Assembly: GCF_023509525.1 (NCBI RefSeq) | Contig: NZ_JAKNCJ010000002.1 | Location: forward strand, 620,001-684,000 | Reading direction: 5' to 3' | Length of the DNA: 64,000 bases | Source of the DNA: Brachybacterium equifaecis | GTDB taxonomy: Bacteria > Actinomycetota > Actinomycetes > Actinomycetales > Dermabacteraceae | In this document: positions 9,502 to 17,103 of the stretch, piece after piece | How positions within the stretch are numbered: the stretch's first letter is position 1 | How the letters are laid out: every line of letters starts with the position of its first letter | Translations under genes and position numbers: made by a program | The notes under the pieces: generated by a model | What the model was told of the DNA's origin: nothing | Databases searched by the model: none | What the model saw: only the letters and a program-made list of their open reading frames with translations

Positions 9502-11190
9502 TCAGATCAGCAGCAGCAGGACCGCCAGCAGCGGCACCCCGATCGCCGCACCCGCACCGGCGCCTATCAGTCCGGCTCTGACCAGGTGCGATCCCCCGGC
9601 GCGCGACGGCGCAGAGCCGTCCTGGTGCGGGTCGCGAGATGAAGGGGGCACGGAGGCAGATGGGTGCGGCTGCGCTGAAGAATGCGCCTGCACCGCCGAC
9701 GGATACCCGTGCCCGGGGGAATGCCCCGCAGTCGGAGCCGACGCCGAGGACGGCGCGAACCGCGCAGGGTCGAGGGGTGCCGCGCTCGAGCCCGGTCGGA
9801 GCGCATCCTGCACCGCCTGTGCCCGCGCCTGCGCTTGCACCACCGGTGCCGCGCGCAGAGTCGTCGACTCGGCCGGCATGGGATCGGTGCTGACGCCCGA
9901 CTCCTGCAACGGGACCATGGGAGCACTCTCGTGCTCTGCCCTCGCAGGCGCATCCGGCTCCGCCGGGCTCCCCCCATTCCGCGCGGAGGGGGGCGCTGAG
10001 TCCTGCGCCGGAGCGGATCTCGGCCGCTCCGCAGCTAGCGGCTCCTCAGCCAGTCGCCCCGCAACCTCCGGTCCCGCAGCCTCCGGCTCTGCAGCCACTC
10101 GCCGCAGAACCGGCGCCTCCTCGCCCGTCGTCGGCCGGTCGCCACCCGCCGTCGGCCCGTCGCCGCCCGCCGTCGGCCCGTCGCCACCCGTCGTCGGCCC
10201 GTCGCCACCCGTCGTCGGCCGGTCGCCGACCGCCGGCTGCCCGCTCGGCACCGGCGCTGCCGCCTCGTGGCGTGCCGCGCCGCGATGGGCGGCCGCCAGC
10301 AGGCTCTCCTCCTGCGCCTGCCCGTCGGCCCCGGGGGCGCCGTCCGGCAGGGGCGCGAGGGTGTCGCGCATCAGCACCGGCGCGCCGCTGCGGTGCTGCA
10401 GCGGATAGCCGGGATCCACGCGCGGCATGTCGCGCCGGGCGGTGGGAGCGTCCTGGTAGCGGCGCCCGGGCTGGGGGTCGATGAGGCGCCGGATCACCGC
10501 TGCGAGCTGGGGCGCCACCCCGTGCAGATAGCGGGCGACCTCGTCGGCCCGCAGCGGCGCATCGCGCAGCGGCAGCGAGCCGTTCAGGGCGAACAGCGCG
10601 AGCATCCCGGCGGCGTAGAGGTCATGGGAGGGGTGCGGCTCCGCCATCGCGAACAGTTCGGGCGCCATGTAGCCGGGGGTCCCGTTGACCATGCCGACGT
10701 GCGTGAGGCGGACGTCCTGATCGCTCACGGCGATGCCGAAATCGGCCAGCCGCGCCTGGGGCCAGTCCCCGCTCCCGCTCACCTCGAACATGAGGTTCGC
10801 GGGCTTCACATCCCGGTGGATCCAGCCGCGCTCGTGCATATGACCGAGGCCGTCGAGGAGCTGATCGAGGATCACCGCGACCGCAGGCTCCGCGAACGGC
10901 CCCTCGCGCTGCACGACCGATTCCAGCGTCCCGCCGCTGACCAGCGGCATCGCGATCACGACGTGCTCGTCCTCGGCGCCCCAGCCGTAGGGGGCGAGCA
11001 GATGCGGGTGATCGAAGGTCACGCCCGTCTCGCGCACGAAGCGCAGGAGGTCGGCGGAGTCGCGCTGGCGCAGCACCTTCACCGCGCACAGCCTCCGCGC
11101 CTTCCGGTCCCAGGCCCGCCAGACCGAGCCCGAGCCGCCGCGGGCGATCAGGTCGATGAGCGCGAACCGCCCCACGATGACGTCTGGCAT
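9502..11190 (-). CDS. Serine/threonine protein kinase with C-terminal membrane anchor
   Basis: 562 residues, PknB-type. Kinase domain about 8-270: glycine loop ARGGSGSVW, catalytic Lys38, HRDVKPAN at 125-132 with Asp127, DFG at 150-152, APE at 176-178. A long Ala/Pro-rich cytosolic linker (270-530) holds five copies of a 7-residue GDGPT-type repeat. One hydrophobic segment at the extreme C terminus (about 536-562) anchors it, leaving almost nothing outside, so there is no PASTA or other sensor domain. The ATG at 11190 is chosen because GGAAGG precedes it and the glycine loop starts soon after; the frame stays open further upstream. Targets are unknown; no partner phosphatase or FHA gene is adjacent. 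Confidence 0.88.
   Translation of the reverse strand: MPDVIVGRFALIDLIARGGSGSVWRAWDRKARRLCAVKVLRQRDSADLLRFVRETGVTFDHPHLLAPYGWGAEDEHVVIAMPLVSGGTLESVVQREGPFAEPAVAVILDQLLDGLGHMHERGWIHRDVKPANLMFEVSGSGDWPQARLADFGIAVSDQDVRLTHVGMVNGTPGYMAPELFAMAEPHPSHDLYAAGMLALFALNGSLPLRDAPLRADEVARYLHGVAPQLAAVIRRLIDPQPGRRYQDAPTARRDMPRVDPGYPLQHRSGAPVLMRDTLAPLPDGAPGADGQAQEESLLAAAHRGAARHEAAAPVPSGQPAVGDRPTTGGDGPTTGGDGPTAGGDGPTAGGDRPTTGEEAPVLRRVAAEPEAAGPEVAGRLAEEPLAAERPRSAPAQDSAPPSARNGGSPAEPDAPARAEHESAPMVPLQESGVSTDPMPAESTTLRAAPVVQAQARAQAVQDALRPGSSAAPLDPARFAPSSASAPTAGHSPGHGYPSAVQAHSSAQPHPSASVPPSSRDPHQDGSAPSRAGGSHLVRAGLIGAGAGAAIGVPLLAVLLLLI
10125..10235. repeat. 21-bp in-frame tandem repeat in the kinase linker
   Basis: About five copies of a 21-base unit containing CGTCGGCC encode GDGPTTG/GDGPTAG heptads in the kinase. 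Copies differ by single bases. Unit number is likely to vary between strains. Confidence 0.8.
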
Positions 11191-11404
11191 GGTGCCTTCC
11201 CGCTCGATCCGATACAGCGCACGATGCAGCGCACGCTGCCGGGCGGCTGCGCGCCGCCCGCGGGTCCACAGTACGTGGACCCGCCTCGCGCGCGCGGTCG
11301 GCGTGGGGAACAATCGCTCTGCCGAGCCGGGGTTCCGCCTCCTCGCGCCCGGTGGCCGCTCGCCGCCGGTCTCCGCTCCTCCCCCTCATCGAGAGCAGGT
11401 CCCC

Positions 11405-12079
11405 ATGGCCGACGACGCCGCCCGCATCGCCTCCGCGCCGGCCGTGCGCATCCGCCCGGGTCTGCCGTCCGACGCCGCTGTGGTCTGCGGGATCCGCGAG
11501 GAGGCCGTGCGCTCCTCCAGCGGGCTCTGGATGGACGACGTGCCGACCCCCGAGCAGTCCGCCGCCTGGTTCGCCCGCCAGCTCGAGGCGGGGACGCTGC
11601 TCGTGGCGGTCGACGAGGCGGGCAAGGCCGACGGGGTAGGCGGAGCCGACGGGTCGGGCGACTCCGACGGGTCGGGCGAGTCCGACGGGTCCGGCGAGTC
11701 CGACGGGTCGGGCGGCGAGGATCGCGCGCAGGGCCGCGACGGGGCCGGGGCCGACGTGCTGGACTGCGGGGCCGTGCTCGGGTACGCCTGCTTCGGGCCG
11801 CTGCGCGACTACTCCGGGTACCGCTTCACCGCGGAGGACTCGATCTACCTGCTGCCCGCCGCCCAGGGCCGGGGCGTCGGCCGCGCGCTGCTCACGGCCC
11901 TCACCGACCTCGCGGCGGAGCGCGGGATGCACACTCTGAACGCGTTCATCGAGGCCGGGAACACCGCGTCGATCCGCCTGCACTCGGTCTGCGGTTTCAC
12001 CGAGACCGGCCGCATGGCGCAGGCGGGATTCAAGTTCGACCGCTGGTGGGACCTGGTGATCATGCAGCGGATGCTGTAG
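11405..12079 (+). CDS. GNAT N-acetyltransferase, phosphinothricin-acetyltransferase-like
   Basis: 224 residues. The acetyl-CoA signature QGRGVGRALLTAL (Q/RxxGxG/A) is followed by NTASIRLHSVCGFTETGRM and FKFDRWWDLVIMQRML, the C-terminal pattern of Pat/YncA-type enzymes that acetylate amino acids or analogues such as phosphinothricin or methionine sulfone. An acidic Asp-Gly-Ser repeat insertion (about residues 78-118) sits between beta strands, where Pat proteins have a short loop. Start at the ATG following GAGCAGG. The real substrate cannot be read from sequence. Confidence 0.85.
   Translation: MADDAARIASAPAVRIRPGLPSDAAVVCGIREEAVRSSSGLWMDDVPTPEQSAAWFARQLEAGTLLVAVDEAGKADGVGGADGSGDSDGSGESDGSGESDGSGGEDRAQGRDGAGADVLDCGAVLGYACFGPLRDYSGYRFTAEDSIYLLPAAQGRGVGRALLTALTDLAAERGMHTLNAFIEAGNTASIRLHSVCGFTETGRMAQAGFKFDRWWDLVIMQRML
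11646..11717. repeat. 18-bp in-frame tandem repeat in the acetyltransferase
   Basis: Four copies of an 18-base unit starting CCGACGGGTCGGGCGA encode an acidic SDGSGE-type insertion in the GNAT protein. It shares the CGACGG core with other repeats in the window. Confidence 0.85.
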
Positions 12080-12155
12080 CCGACGGCACCCTCGTCGGTG
12101 CCTGGAGGCCCCGTACGCACCCGCACCGCACCTCGCACTCCTCGCTCACCGGTTT

Positions 12156-12205
12156 CGGCCCGCTCAGGTACCTTTCGCGCGCGGGAAAGGTACCGGAGCG
12201 GGCCG
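12156..12205. terminator. Bidirectional terminator hairpin between convergent genes
   Basis: 21-bp arms (12156-12176 and 12185-12205) with one mismatch around an 8-base GC loop. It lies between the acetyltransferase (+) and the alpha/beta hydrolase (-). Confidence 0.65.
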
Positions 12206-12234
12206 GGGGCAGTGCTTGCCGCCCGCGCCGGCGC

Positions 12235-12337
12235 CTCCGTAGGTATCCGGCGGCTCCGTCGGTACCCGGCGGCTCCGTCGGTACCCGGCGGCTCCGTCGG
12301 TGCCCGACGCCCTCGTCAGTGCCCGGCGGCACCGTCG
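12235..12337. repeat. 19-bp tandem repeat running into a gene's 3' end
   Basis: Five full copies and one partial copy of a 19-base unit, consensus CTCCGTCGGTACCCGGCGG. The last 22 bases lie inside the end of the alpha/beta hydrolase gene, so copy-number change would alter that protein's C terminus. A diverged copy is seen near 12085-12105. Confidence 0.85.
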
Positions 12338-13371
12338 AACGCGGCGTCGATCCCCGCGGCGAGTCCGACGGCCGCCTGCAGCCCCAGGCATTCGCGCACG
12401 AACGTGATCTGGGCGCGTCGGGCGTGCTGGGAGACCGGCCCCCGCCACGTCAGCGGGAACAGGTGCGTGCCGCCGGGCTGGGCGAGGTAGCTCAGCGGCA
12501 CGACGGCCTCGCTGAGGGCCTCGCGCAGCCGGACGGCGTCGCCGTAGAGGAGGTCATCGGTGCCGGTCACCAGGTGCACGGGCGGAAGGCCGGTCATCTC
12601 GCCGAACAGCGGGCTCAGGCGCGGATCCTCACGGTTCTGGCCGTCGGCGTAGAGGGCCGTGCAGCGCTGCAGCAGCTCCAGCGAAGAGGCCTCATCGCGC
12701 GCGGCCTGCTGGCGGAGCATCGCGTCGGCCCCGGTGAGATCGACCCACGGGGAGGTCAGGACGATCCCGCGAGGCTCGCGCTCGTGCTTCGCGTGCAGGG
12801 CCTGGGCGACGGCGAGCGCGAGCCCGCCGCCGGCGCTGTCCCCGGAGAGGACCCACGGCATGTCCATCGGCTCGAGGTCCTCGAGGATGCCGCGCACCGC
12901 CTCGATCGCATCGTCGTAGGCGGCGGGGAACGGGAGCTGCGGAGCGAGGCGGTAGTGGACCATCGCGACGGCCGCGCCCGTGCGCAGGCGCAGGTCGTCC
13001 AGCCAGTTCCAGTGGTCGGGCTTCTCGCAGTAGGCGAAGCTGCCGCCGTGGAGGTGGATGATGACGCCGCGAGCGGCCGCAGCCCGGTCGATCCAGGTCA
13101 CGGGCACTCCGCGGTGGCGGCTGCGCGTGAGGAGCTCCGCGGGCACGAGCGAGCGAGCGGGCTTCGAGGGCTTCGCGCTGCAGCGGGCGGCGAACTCGAA
13201 CAGGCCTTGGGGGAGCTTCGCCTGCAGGGCCTCGGCGCGACCGCGGCGGGCATCGCCCGCGGTCTCGTCGGCCTGAGCGGGCGGTGCCGGCTCGAGGACC
13301 TGGACGGTCGCGGCGAGAGGGCCTGCGGCCGCGGCGTGGTCGGCGTGATGCTGCACGGGTGCGGGGCTCAT
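12316..13371 (-). CDS. Alpha/beta hydrolase (hormone-sensitive-lipase-like esterase)
   Basis: 351 residues, PF07859-type esterase. The oxyanion motif HLHGGSF (HGGG box equivalent) is followed by HYRLAPQLPFPAAYDDAI, the nucleophile elbow GDSAGGGLA, the acid region VTGTDDLLYGDA and the catalytic His in QPGGTHLFPL. No signal peptide; cytosolic. Its start overlaps the stop of the upstream MFS gene by 4 bases, so they form an operon; a transporter plus esterase pair suggests uptake or export of an ester or its product, but the substrate is unknown. The last codons overlap the 19-bp repeat. Confidence 0.9.
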   Translation of the reverse strand: MSPAPVQHHADHAAAAGPLAATVQVLEPAPPAQADETAGDARRGRAEALQAKLPQGLFEFAARCSAKPSKPARSLVPAELLTRSRHRGVPVTWIDRAAAARGVIIHLHGGSFAYCEKPDHWNWLDDLRLRTGAAVAMVHYRLAPQLPFPAAYDDAIEAVRGILEDLEPMDMPWVLSGDSAGGGLALAVAQALHAKHEREPRGIVLTSPWVDLTGADAMLRQQAARDEASSLELLQRCTALYADGQNREDPRLSPLFGEMTGLPPVHLVTGTDDLLYGDAVRLREALSEAVVPLSYLAQPGGTHLFPLTWRGPVSQHARRAQITFVRECLGLQAAVGLAAGIDAAFDGAAGH

Positions 13372-14744
13372 GCACCGATCTTCCCACGGCGGGCCGCGCG
13401 GTCGAGATCGTCGTCGATCATCCCGCTCGCGCCCGCGCGCCACCCCGCCACGGCCAGCACCGCTCCGCTGCCCGCGAGCAGCCAGAGCACCAGGGGCATC
13501 GAACCGGTCGCGCTCAGCAGGGCGCCCAGCAGCAGCGGGCCGACTCCCGCGAGCAGGTAGCCGACGGGCTGCGCCATCCCCGACAGCCGCGCCGTGACCA
13601 GGGGGTCGCGGGTGCGAGCGGGGATCATGGCGATCGCCGTCGGGAACGCGAACCCCCCGATGCCCAGGAGCGTCACCCACAGGATCGGAGCCGCCGCGGG
13701 CCACAGGGCGAGGCCCGCGTACCCGGCGCTCGTGAGCAGGCCGAACACGATCGCCCACACGTGCAGCCGGGTCGAGCGGGCGATGACCGTCGGCATGACG
13801 AGACCGCCGAGCACACCCCAGCCCGCGACAACGGCGGTCAGCGTGCCGGCCATGCCGGGGGCGAGCCCGGCGTCGGTGAGGATGCGCGGCACGTACCCGA
13901 ACTGCGTGTAGGCGTTCATCGACTGCAGTCCGAACATGAGCGTCAGCCACAGCGCCGCCGGAGAGCGCAGCAGCGAGACCTCCCGGCCCCGGCTGCGCGG
14001 GCGGCTCGAGCCCGGGCGGGTCGCCGCGTCGGCGTGGGCGTCGGCGTCGGAGGCGGAGACGGAGACGGAGGCGCCATCGGCGTCGCCGTCGGTCGCGAGC
14101 GCGGGGTCCGCGCGCGGGAAGTCGTTGCCCACGCGCAGCAGCACGATCAGGGCCAGGATGCCCGGTGCCACCGCCAGCCATCCCCACGCCTGCAGGGAAT
14201 CGCGCCAGTGCGCCTCCCCCTCCCCCGCCAGCGGCACGGCGAGCGCGGGCGCGAGGGCCGCTCCGGCCGACAGCACCATCCCGTAGGCCGTCATCAGCAG
14301 CACCGTCGCCGAGCCGCCGTGCCGCTTGATCCACGCGGGTGCGATCACGTTCGCGAAGGAGGGGCCGACGAGCGCGAGCGTCGAGAGCGCGAGGAAGGGC
14401 CCGAATGCGCCGGTCAGCGGGCGCAGCAGCAGACCTGCGGAGAGCAGCGCGAAGGAGATCACCAGCGTCCCGGTGAGGCCGACGCGGCGGGCCACGGGCA
14501 CCGCGAGCAGGCCGAAGACCCCGAAGCACAGGCAGGGCAGCGCGGTGAGCAGGCCGCCCGCTCCCTCGCCGACGCCGTAGGCCTCGAGCAGCGGCACGAC
14601 GACGGGGCCGACGCTCGAGGCGACGGGCCGGAGGTTCAGGGCGAGCAGCACCACCAGGGCGAGCGAGAGGGCGAGGCCGACCCGGGGGCGCGGGGAGCGG
14701 GGGGTGGGGGCGGAATCTCGGGCGGGATCGGGGGATGTCGGCAC
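13368..14744 (-). CDS. MFS transporter, CynX/NimT family
   Basis: 458 residues with about 12 membrane segments. The N-terminal LRPVASSVGPVVVPL after the first helix and the repeated small-residue helices are typical of the CynX/NimT group (cyanate or 2-nitroimidazole transporters), which mostly has no assigned substrate. The central cytoplasmic loop holds an acidic Asp-Ala-Asp-rich stretch. The GTG at 14744 is chosen because GGGAG lies 8 bases upstream; an ATG at 14780 would add 12 residues. Couples to the esterase by a 4-base overlap. Confidence 0.85.
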   Translation of the reverse strand: MPTSPDPARDSAPTPRSPRPRVGLALSLALVVLLALNLRPVASSVGPVVVPLLEAYGVGEGAGGLLTALPCLCFGVFGLLAVPVARRVGLTGTLVISFALLSAGLLLRPLTGAFGPFLALSTLALVGPSFANVIAPAWIKRHGGSATVLLMTAYGMVLSAGAALAPALAVPLAGEGEAHWRDSLQAWGWLAVAPGILALIVLLRVGNDFPRADPALATDGDADGASVSVSASDADAHADAATRPGSSRPRSRGREVSLLRSPAALWLTLMFGLQSMNAYTQFGYVPRILTDAGLAPGMAGTLTAVVAGWGVLGGLVMPTVIARSTRLHVWAIVFGLLTSAGYAGLALWPAAAPILWVTLLGIGGFAFPTAIAMIPARTRDPLVTARLSGMAQPVGYLLAGVGPLLLGALLSATGSMPLVLWLLAGSGAVLAVAGWRAGASGMIDDDLDRAARRGKIGA

Positions 14745-14840
14745 GCTGGATTCTCCCACCGCTGCCCGCGCCGGCCTCATCGGTGCCGGAGCTTTCCGGG
14801 CGGCTCAGACCTCGAGCCGGCGCCAGAGCTTCCGGGCGGC

Positions 14841-15386
14841 TCAGCCCTCGAGCGCTCGCAGGTAGCGCCGCGTGATGCGCTCCTGCACCGCGTCGGCCAG
14901 GGGCCTCGCGAGCCGCGCCGGCAGGGACGCGGGGGCGGAGACGGCGCTGAGTGTCAGCCGCACGCGCCCGTCGGCCCCCTGCTCCAGCAGGAAGCGCTCG
15001 AGACCTGACTCCGGGTGGCCGGGCAGAGTGGCGTAGGTGAAGCCTCGACGCTCCGGCTGCTCGATGATCTCCACCACGCGGCACGGTGCGCGGAGGCTGA
15101 ACGGGCCCGGCCCGAGGCGCAGCTCGAGGACGGTGCCGAGGCCCAGCGGGGTGTCGGAGGCGCGCACGCCGAGACCCGCGCGGAGGTGGAGCTGCCAGGA
15201 GAAGAGCTCGGCGGCGACCGCGTCGAGGTCGCGGCGCTCGAGGACGGCCGAGCGGTCGAGGCGCCGGAATCCCGGTGGCACAGGGTCTTCGAGCGCGAGG
15301 CCTGCGGGAGCGCTCAGCGGGGCCCGGCGGAGGGCGGCCTCGGTGCGGGCTGGCAGAGGTCGCCCGGCACGGGCTGCGGAGCGCAT
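14841..15386 (-). CDS. DUF1990 family protein
   Basis: 181 residues. The layout matches DUF1990 (PF09348): an N-terminal PPGFRRLDRSAVLER segment, FSWQLHLRAGLGVRAS, a central LELRLGPGPFSLRAPCRVVEI strand pair, RRGFTYATLPGHPESGLERFLLE and a VRLTLSAVSAPASLPARL end. Function unknown in the family; no membrane segment. A CAGGAT box 6 bases before the ATG hints at a leaderless transcript. Confidence 0.85.
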   Translation of the reverse strand: MRSAARAGRPLPARTEAALRRAPLSAPAGLALEDPVPPGFRRLDRSAVLERRDLDAVAAELFSWQLHLRAGLGVRASDTPLGLGTVLELRLGPGPFSLRAPCRVVEIIEQPERRGFTYATLPGHPESGLERFLLEQGADGRVRLTLSAVSAPASLPARLARPLADAVQERITRRYLRALEG

Positions 15387-15718
15387 GGGGCGATCCTGCC
15401 ACGGGGTGGGGAGGTCGGGGTGGGGGCTGGCTGCCGTCGGATTGAGTCCCGGGTCGGGATCGACGTGCGCGTTGACGTCGAATTGGAGGCCGCGCCGCGA
15501 TCGACGTGCGTGCAGATGTCGGAATGAGGGCCGTATAACGACGCCCCGATGCACATCGAATCGGGGTGCGCGCTGACGTCGGAATGAGGGGCACATCCAG
15601 ATCGACGTGCGCCCTGACGACGGAATGCGCACCCCATAACGACGTCCGGGCGCACGCCGATCGGGGGGTGGCCGAGCACCCCTGACGCGCGCCGCACTCG
15701 GCTCACGCGGCCCCTGCC
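15387..15718. repeat. Intergenic palindromic repeat, locus B (332-base gap)
   Basis: No gene. Copies of the GATCGACGTGCG...TGACGTCGGAATG unit lie at about 15457-15485, 15499-15530, 15557-15590 and 15600-15628. Inverted copies ending in a TTAT variant are at about 15530-15556 and 15634-15667. Forward and inverted units alternate, giving two or three head-to-head palindromes of about 60 bases that could fold as hairpins. Same family as 9381-9493. Confidence 0.75.
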
Positions 15719-17047
15719 TCAGGCCCCCAGCACCGCAGCGCCCGCGACCAGCAGGAGCACGACCAGCAGGGCGCCCAGCCCGACGATCCGCAGCATGCTC
15801 AGCCCCGCCCCGCGCTCCCTCGCGACCTGCAGCACCAGCAGCGTGGACAGGGACCCCCAGGGCAGCACGAGCGCCCCCGCGTTCACGCCGACGAGCAGCG
15901 CGAGCACCTGCCCGGGCGATCCTGCGGCCGGCTCGAGCAGCAGATACGCCGGGAGGTTGTTGCCGAGGTTCGCGGCGAGTGCGGCGACGGCCTCGACCCG
16001 CAGCAGTCCGGCGAAGCCCTCGCCCGGGCCGAGCATCGCCTGGAGCGTCGGCTGCAGGGGCGCCGAGATGCCCTCCATCAGGAGGAAGAGCCCCAGGGCG
16101 AAAGCCGCCATCGCCCACGGCGGCTTCACCGCGCGCACCACCGTGCCGCGCCCGCCGCGCGGAGCCGCCGCCAGGGCTGCGACCAGCAGCAGGGCGCTGA
16201 GGGCAGCCGCCGCAAGCCACGGCTCGACGCCCGCGAGGACGGCCGCCGCGAACCCCGCGATGCCGAGCGCGCCCGCCCAGGCGGCAGCACCGGTCCCCCG
16301 ATCTCCACCCGCACTCGCGCCCGCGGGCACGGCACCGGGCTGCGGCTCGCCGTCGGCAGCACGCTGGGCGGGTCCGCCGTGCGCAGGGCCGACGGGCCCG
16401 TCGGCCCCCGTTGCCACCCGCGCCTCCCGCAGCCGTCCGCCGAACAGGGCGAGCAGCACCGCGACGAGCACGAGCGCGAGCACGATCTGCAGAGGCCAGG
16501 TCGCACGCGCGAACTCGAGCGCATGCCAGGAGAGGGTCTGCTGGGCGAGCAGATTCGTGAGGTTCGAGACCGGCAGCAGCAGGCTCCCGACCCCCGCGCT
16601 CCAGATGCATGCGAGCAGGAACGGCGCGATCCGCAGCCCTTCGCGGCGGGCGAGGCCGATCGCGATCGGCGTGACCAGCACGGCGGTCGCATCAAGGCTG
16701 AGGACGATCGTGCACACGAGGCCGAGCGCGGTGACCAGGCCCAGCAGCGCCGCCGGATGCCCTCGGCCGGCGCGCGCCAGCAGTGCGGAGAGCGCCGCGA
16801 ACAGCCCTGTCACCTCGAGCAGATCCGAGACGACCTTCAGCAGCAGGAGGAAGAGCAGCACCGGCCAGACCCGCTCGAGCACGGCCAGAGCGCGCTCGCC
16901 CGGGATCATCCCCGCCGCGATGGCGGCGAGCGCCAGCACCAGCAGGAGGAGGCTGAGCCCCGGGAAGCGCCAGTGGAGCGCGCGGGGACGGGCGCCCGGG
17001 GCGCTCCCGGCCGCGGCCCGCGCACCGGGGTCGGCGGGGGTGTTCAC
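15719..17047 (-). CDS. ArsB/SLC13-type anion permease
   Basis: 442 residues, about 10-11 membrane segments. Two halves each carry the helix-hairpin features of the ion-transporter superfamily: LDATAVLVTPIAIGLARREG then LLPVSNLTNLLAQ in the first half, NLGNNLPAYLLLEPA then LLVGVNAGALVLPWGSLSTLL in the second. This matches arsenite/SLC13 permeases. No arsR, arsC or arsA is next to it, so arsenic resistance is not implied; another oxyanion or dicarboxylate is equally likely. Starts with GTG, 8 bases after a TATTCT box. Confidence 0.8.
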   Translation of the reverse strand: MNTPADPGARAAAGSAPGARPRALHWRFPGLSLLLLVLALAAIAAGMIPGERALAVLERVWPVLLFLLLLKVVSDLLEVTGLFAALSALLARAGRGHPAALLGLVTALGLVCTIVLSLDATAVLVTPIAIGLARREGLRIAPFLLACIWSAGVGSLLLPVSNLTNLLAQQTLSWHALEFARATWPLQIVLALVLVAVLLALFGGRLREARVATGADGPVGPAHGGPAQRAADGEPQPGAVPAGASAGGDRGTGAAAWAGALGIAGFAAAVLAGVEPWLAAAALSALLLVAALAAAPRGGRGTVVRAVKPPWAMAAFALGLFLLMEGISAPLQPTLQAMLGPGEGFAGLLRVEAVAALAANLGNNLPAYLLLEPAAGSPGQVLALLVGVNAGALVLPWGSLSTLLVLQVARERGAGLSMLRIVGLGALLVVLLLVAGAAVLGA

Positions 17048-17055
17048 AAGCGCAG

Positions 17056-17061
17056 AGAATA
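17056..17061 (-). promoter_or_regulatory. -10 box of the permease gene
   Basis: TATTCT on the minus strand ends 8 bases before the GTG at 17047; leaderless transcription is likely. It is back to back with the promoter of the peptidase gene. Confidence 0.5.
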
Positions 17062-17091
17062 CGTGCCGCCTCGATCGTCGGCCCCTCCCGC

Positions 17092-17097
17092 TACCGT
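17092..17097 (+). promoter_or_regulatory. -10 box of a leaderless peptidase gene
   Basis: TACCGT ends 6 bases before the ATG at 17104; no Shine-Dalgarno. Confidence 0.55.
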
Positions 17098-17103
17098 GGT
17101 GGC

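Noticed and set aside
10267-13560. A 1097-codon open frame on the plus strand
   Set aside because: Antisense to the kinase, crosses the acetyltransferase gap and the hydrolase gene; low-complexity Arg/Gly/His protein with no motif. GC-rich DNA leaves long open shadows.
13372-15594. Upstream extension of the esterase frame
   Set aside because: The esterase starts at 13371; the open frame upstream is out of frame with the MFS and DUF1990 genes and has no domain.
15457-15667. CRISPR-like array
   Set aside because: Units alternate in orientation, vary in spacing and have no distinct spacers; no cas genes nearby.
15719-17047. Arsenic resistance operon
   Set aside because: The permease has an ArsB-like fold but there is no arsR, arsC or arsA next to it; the LMW phosphatase is 31 kb away.
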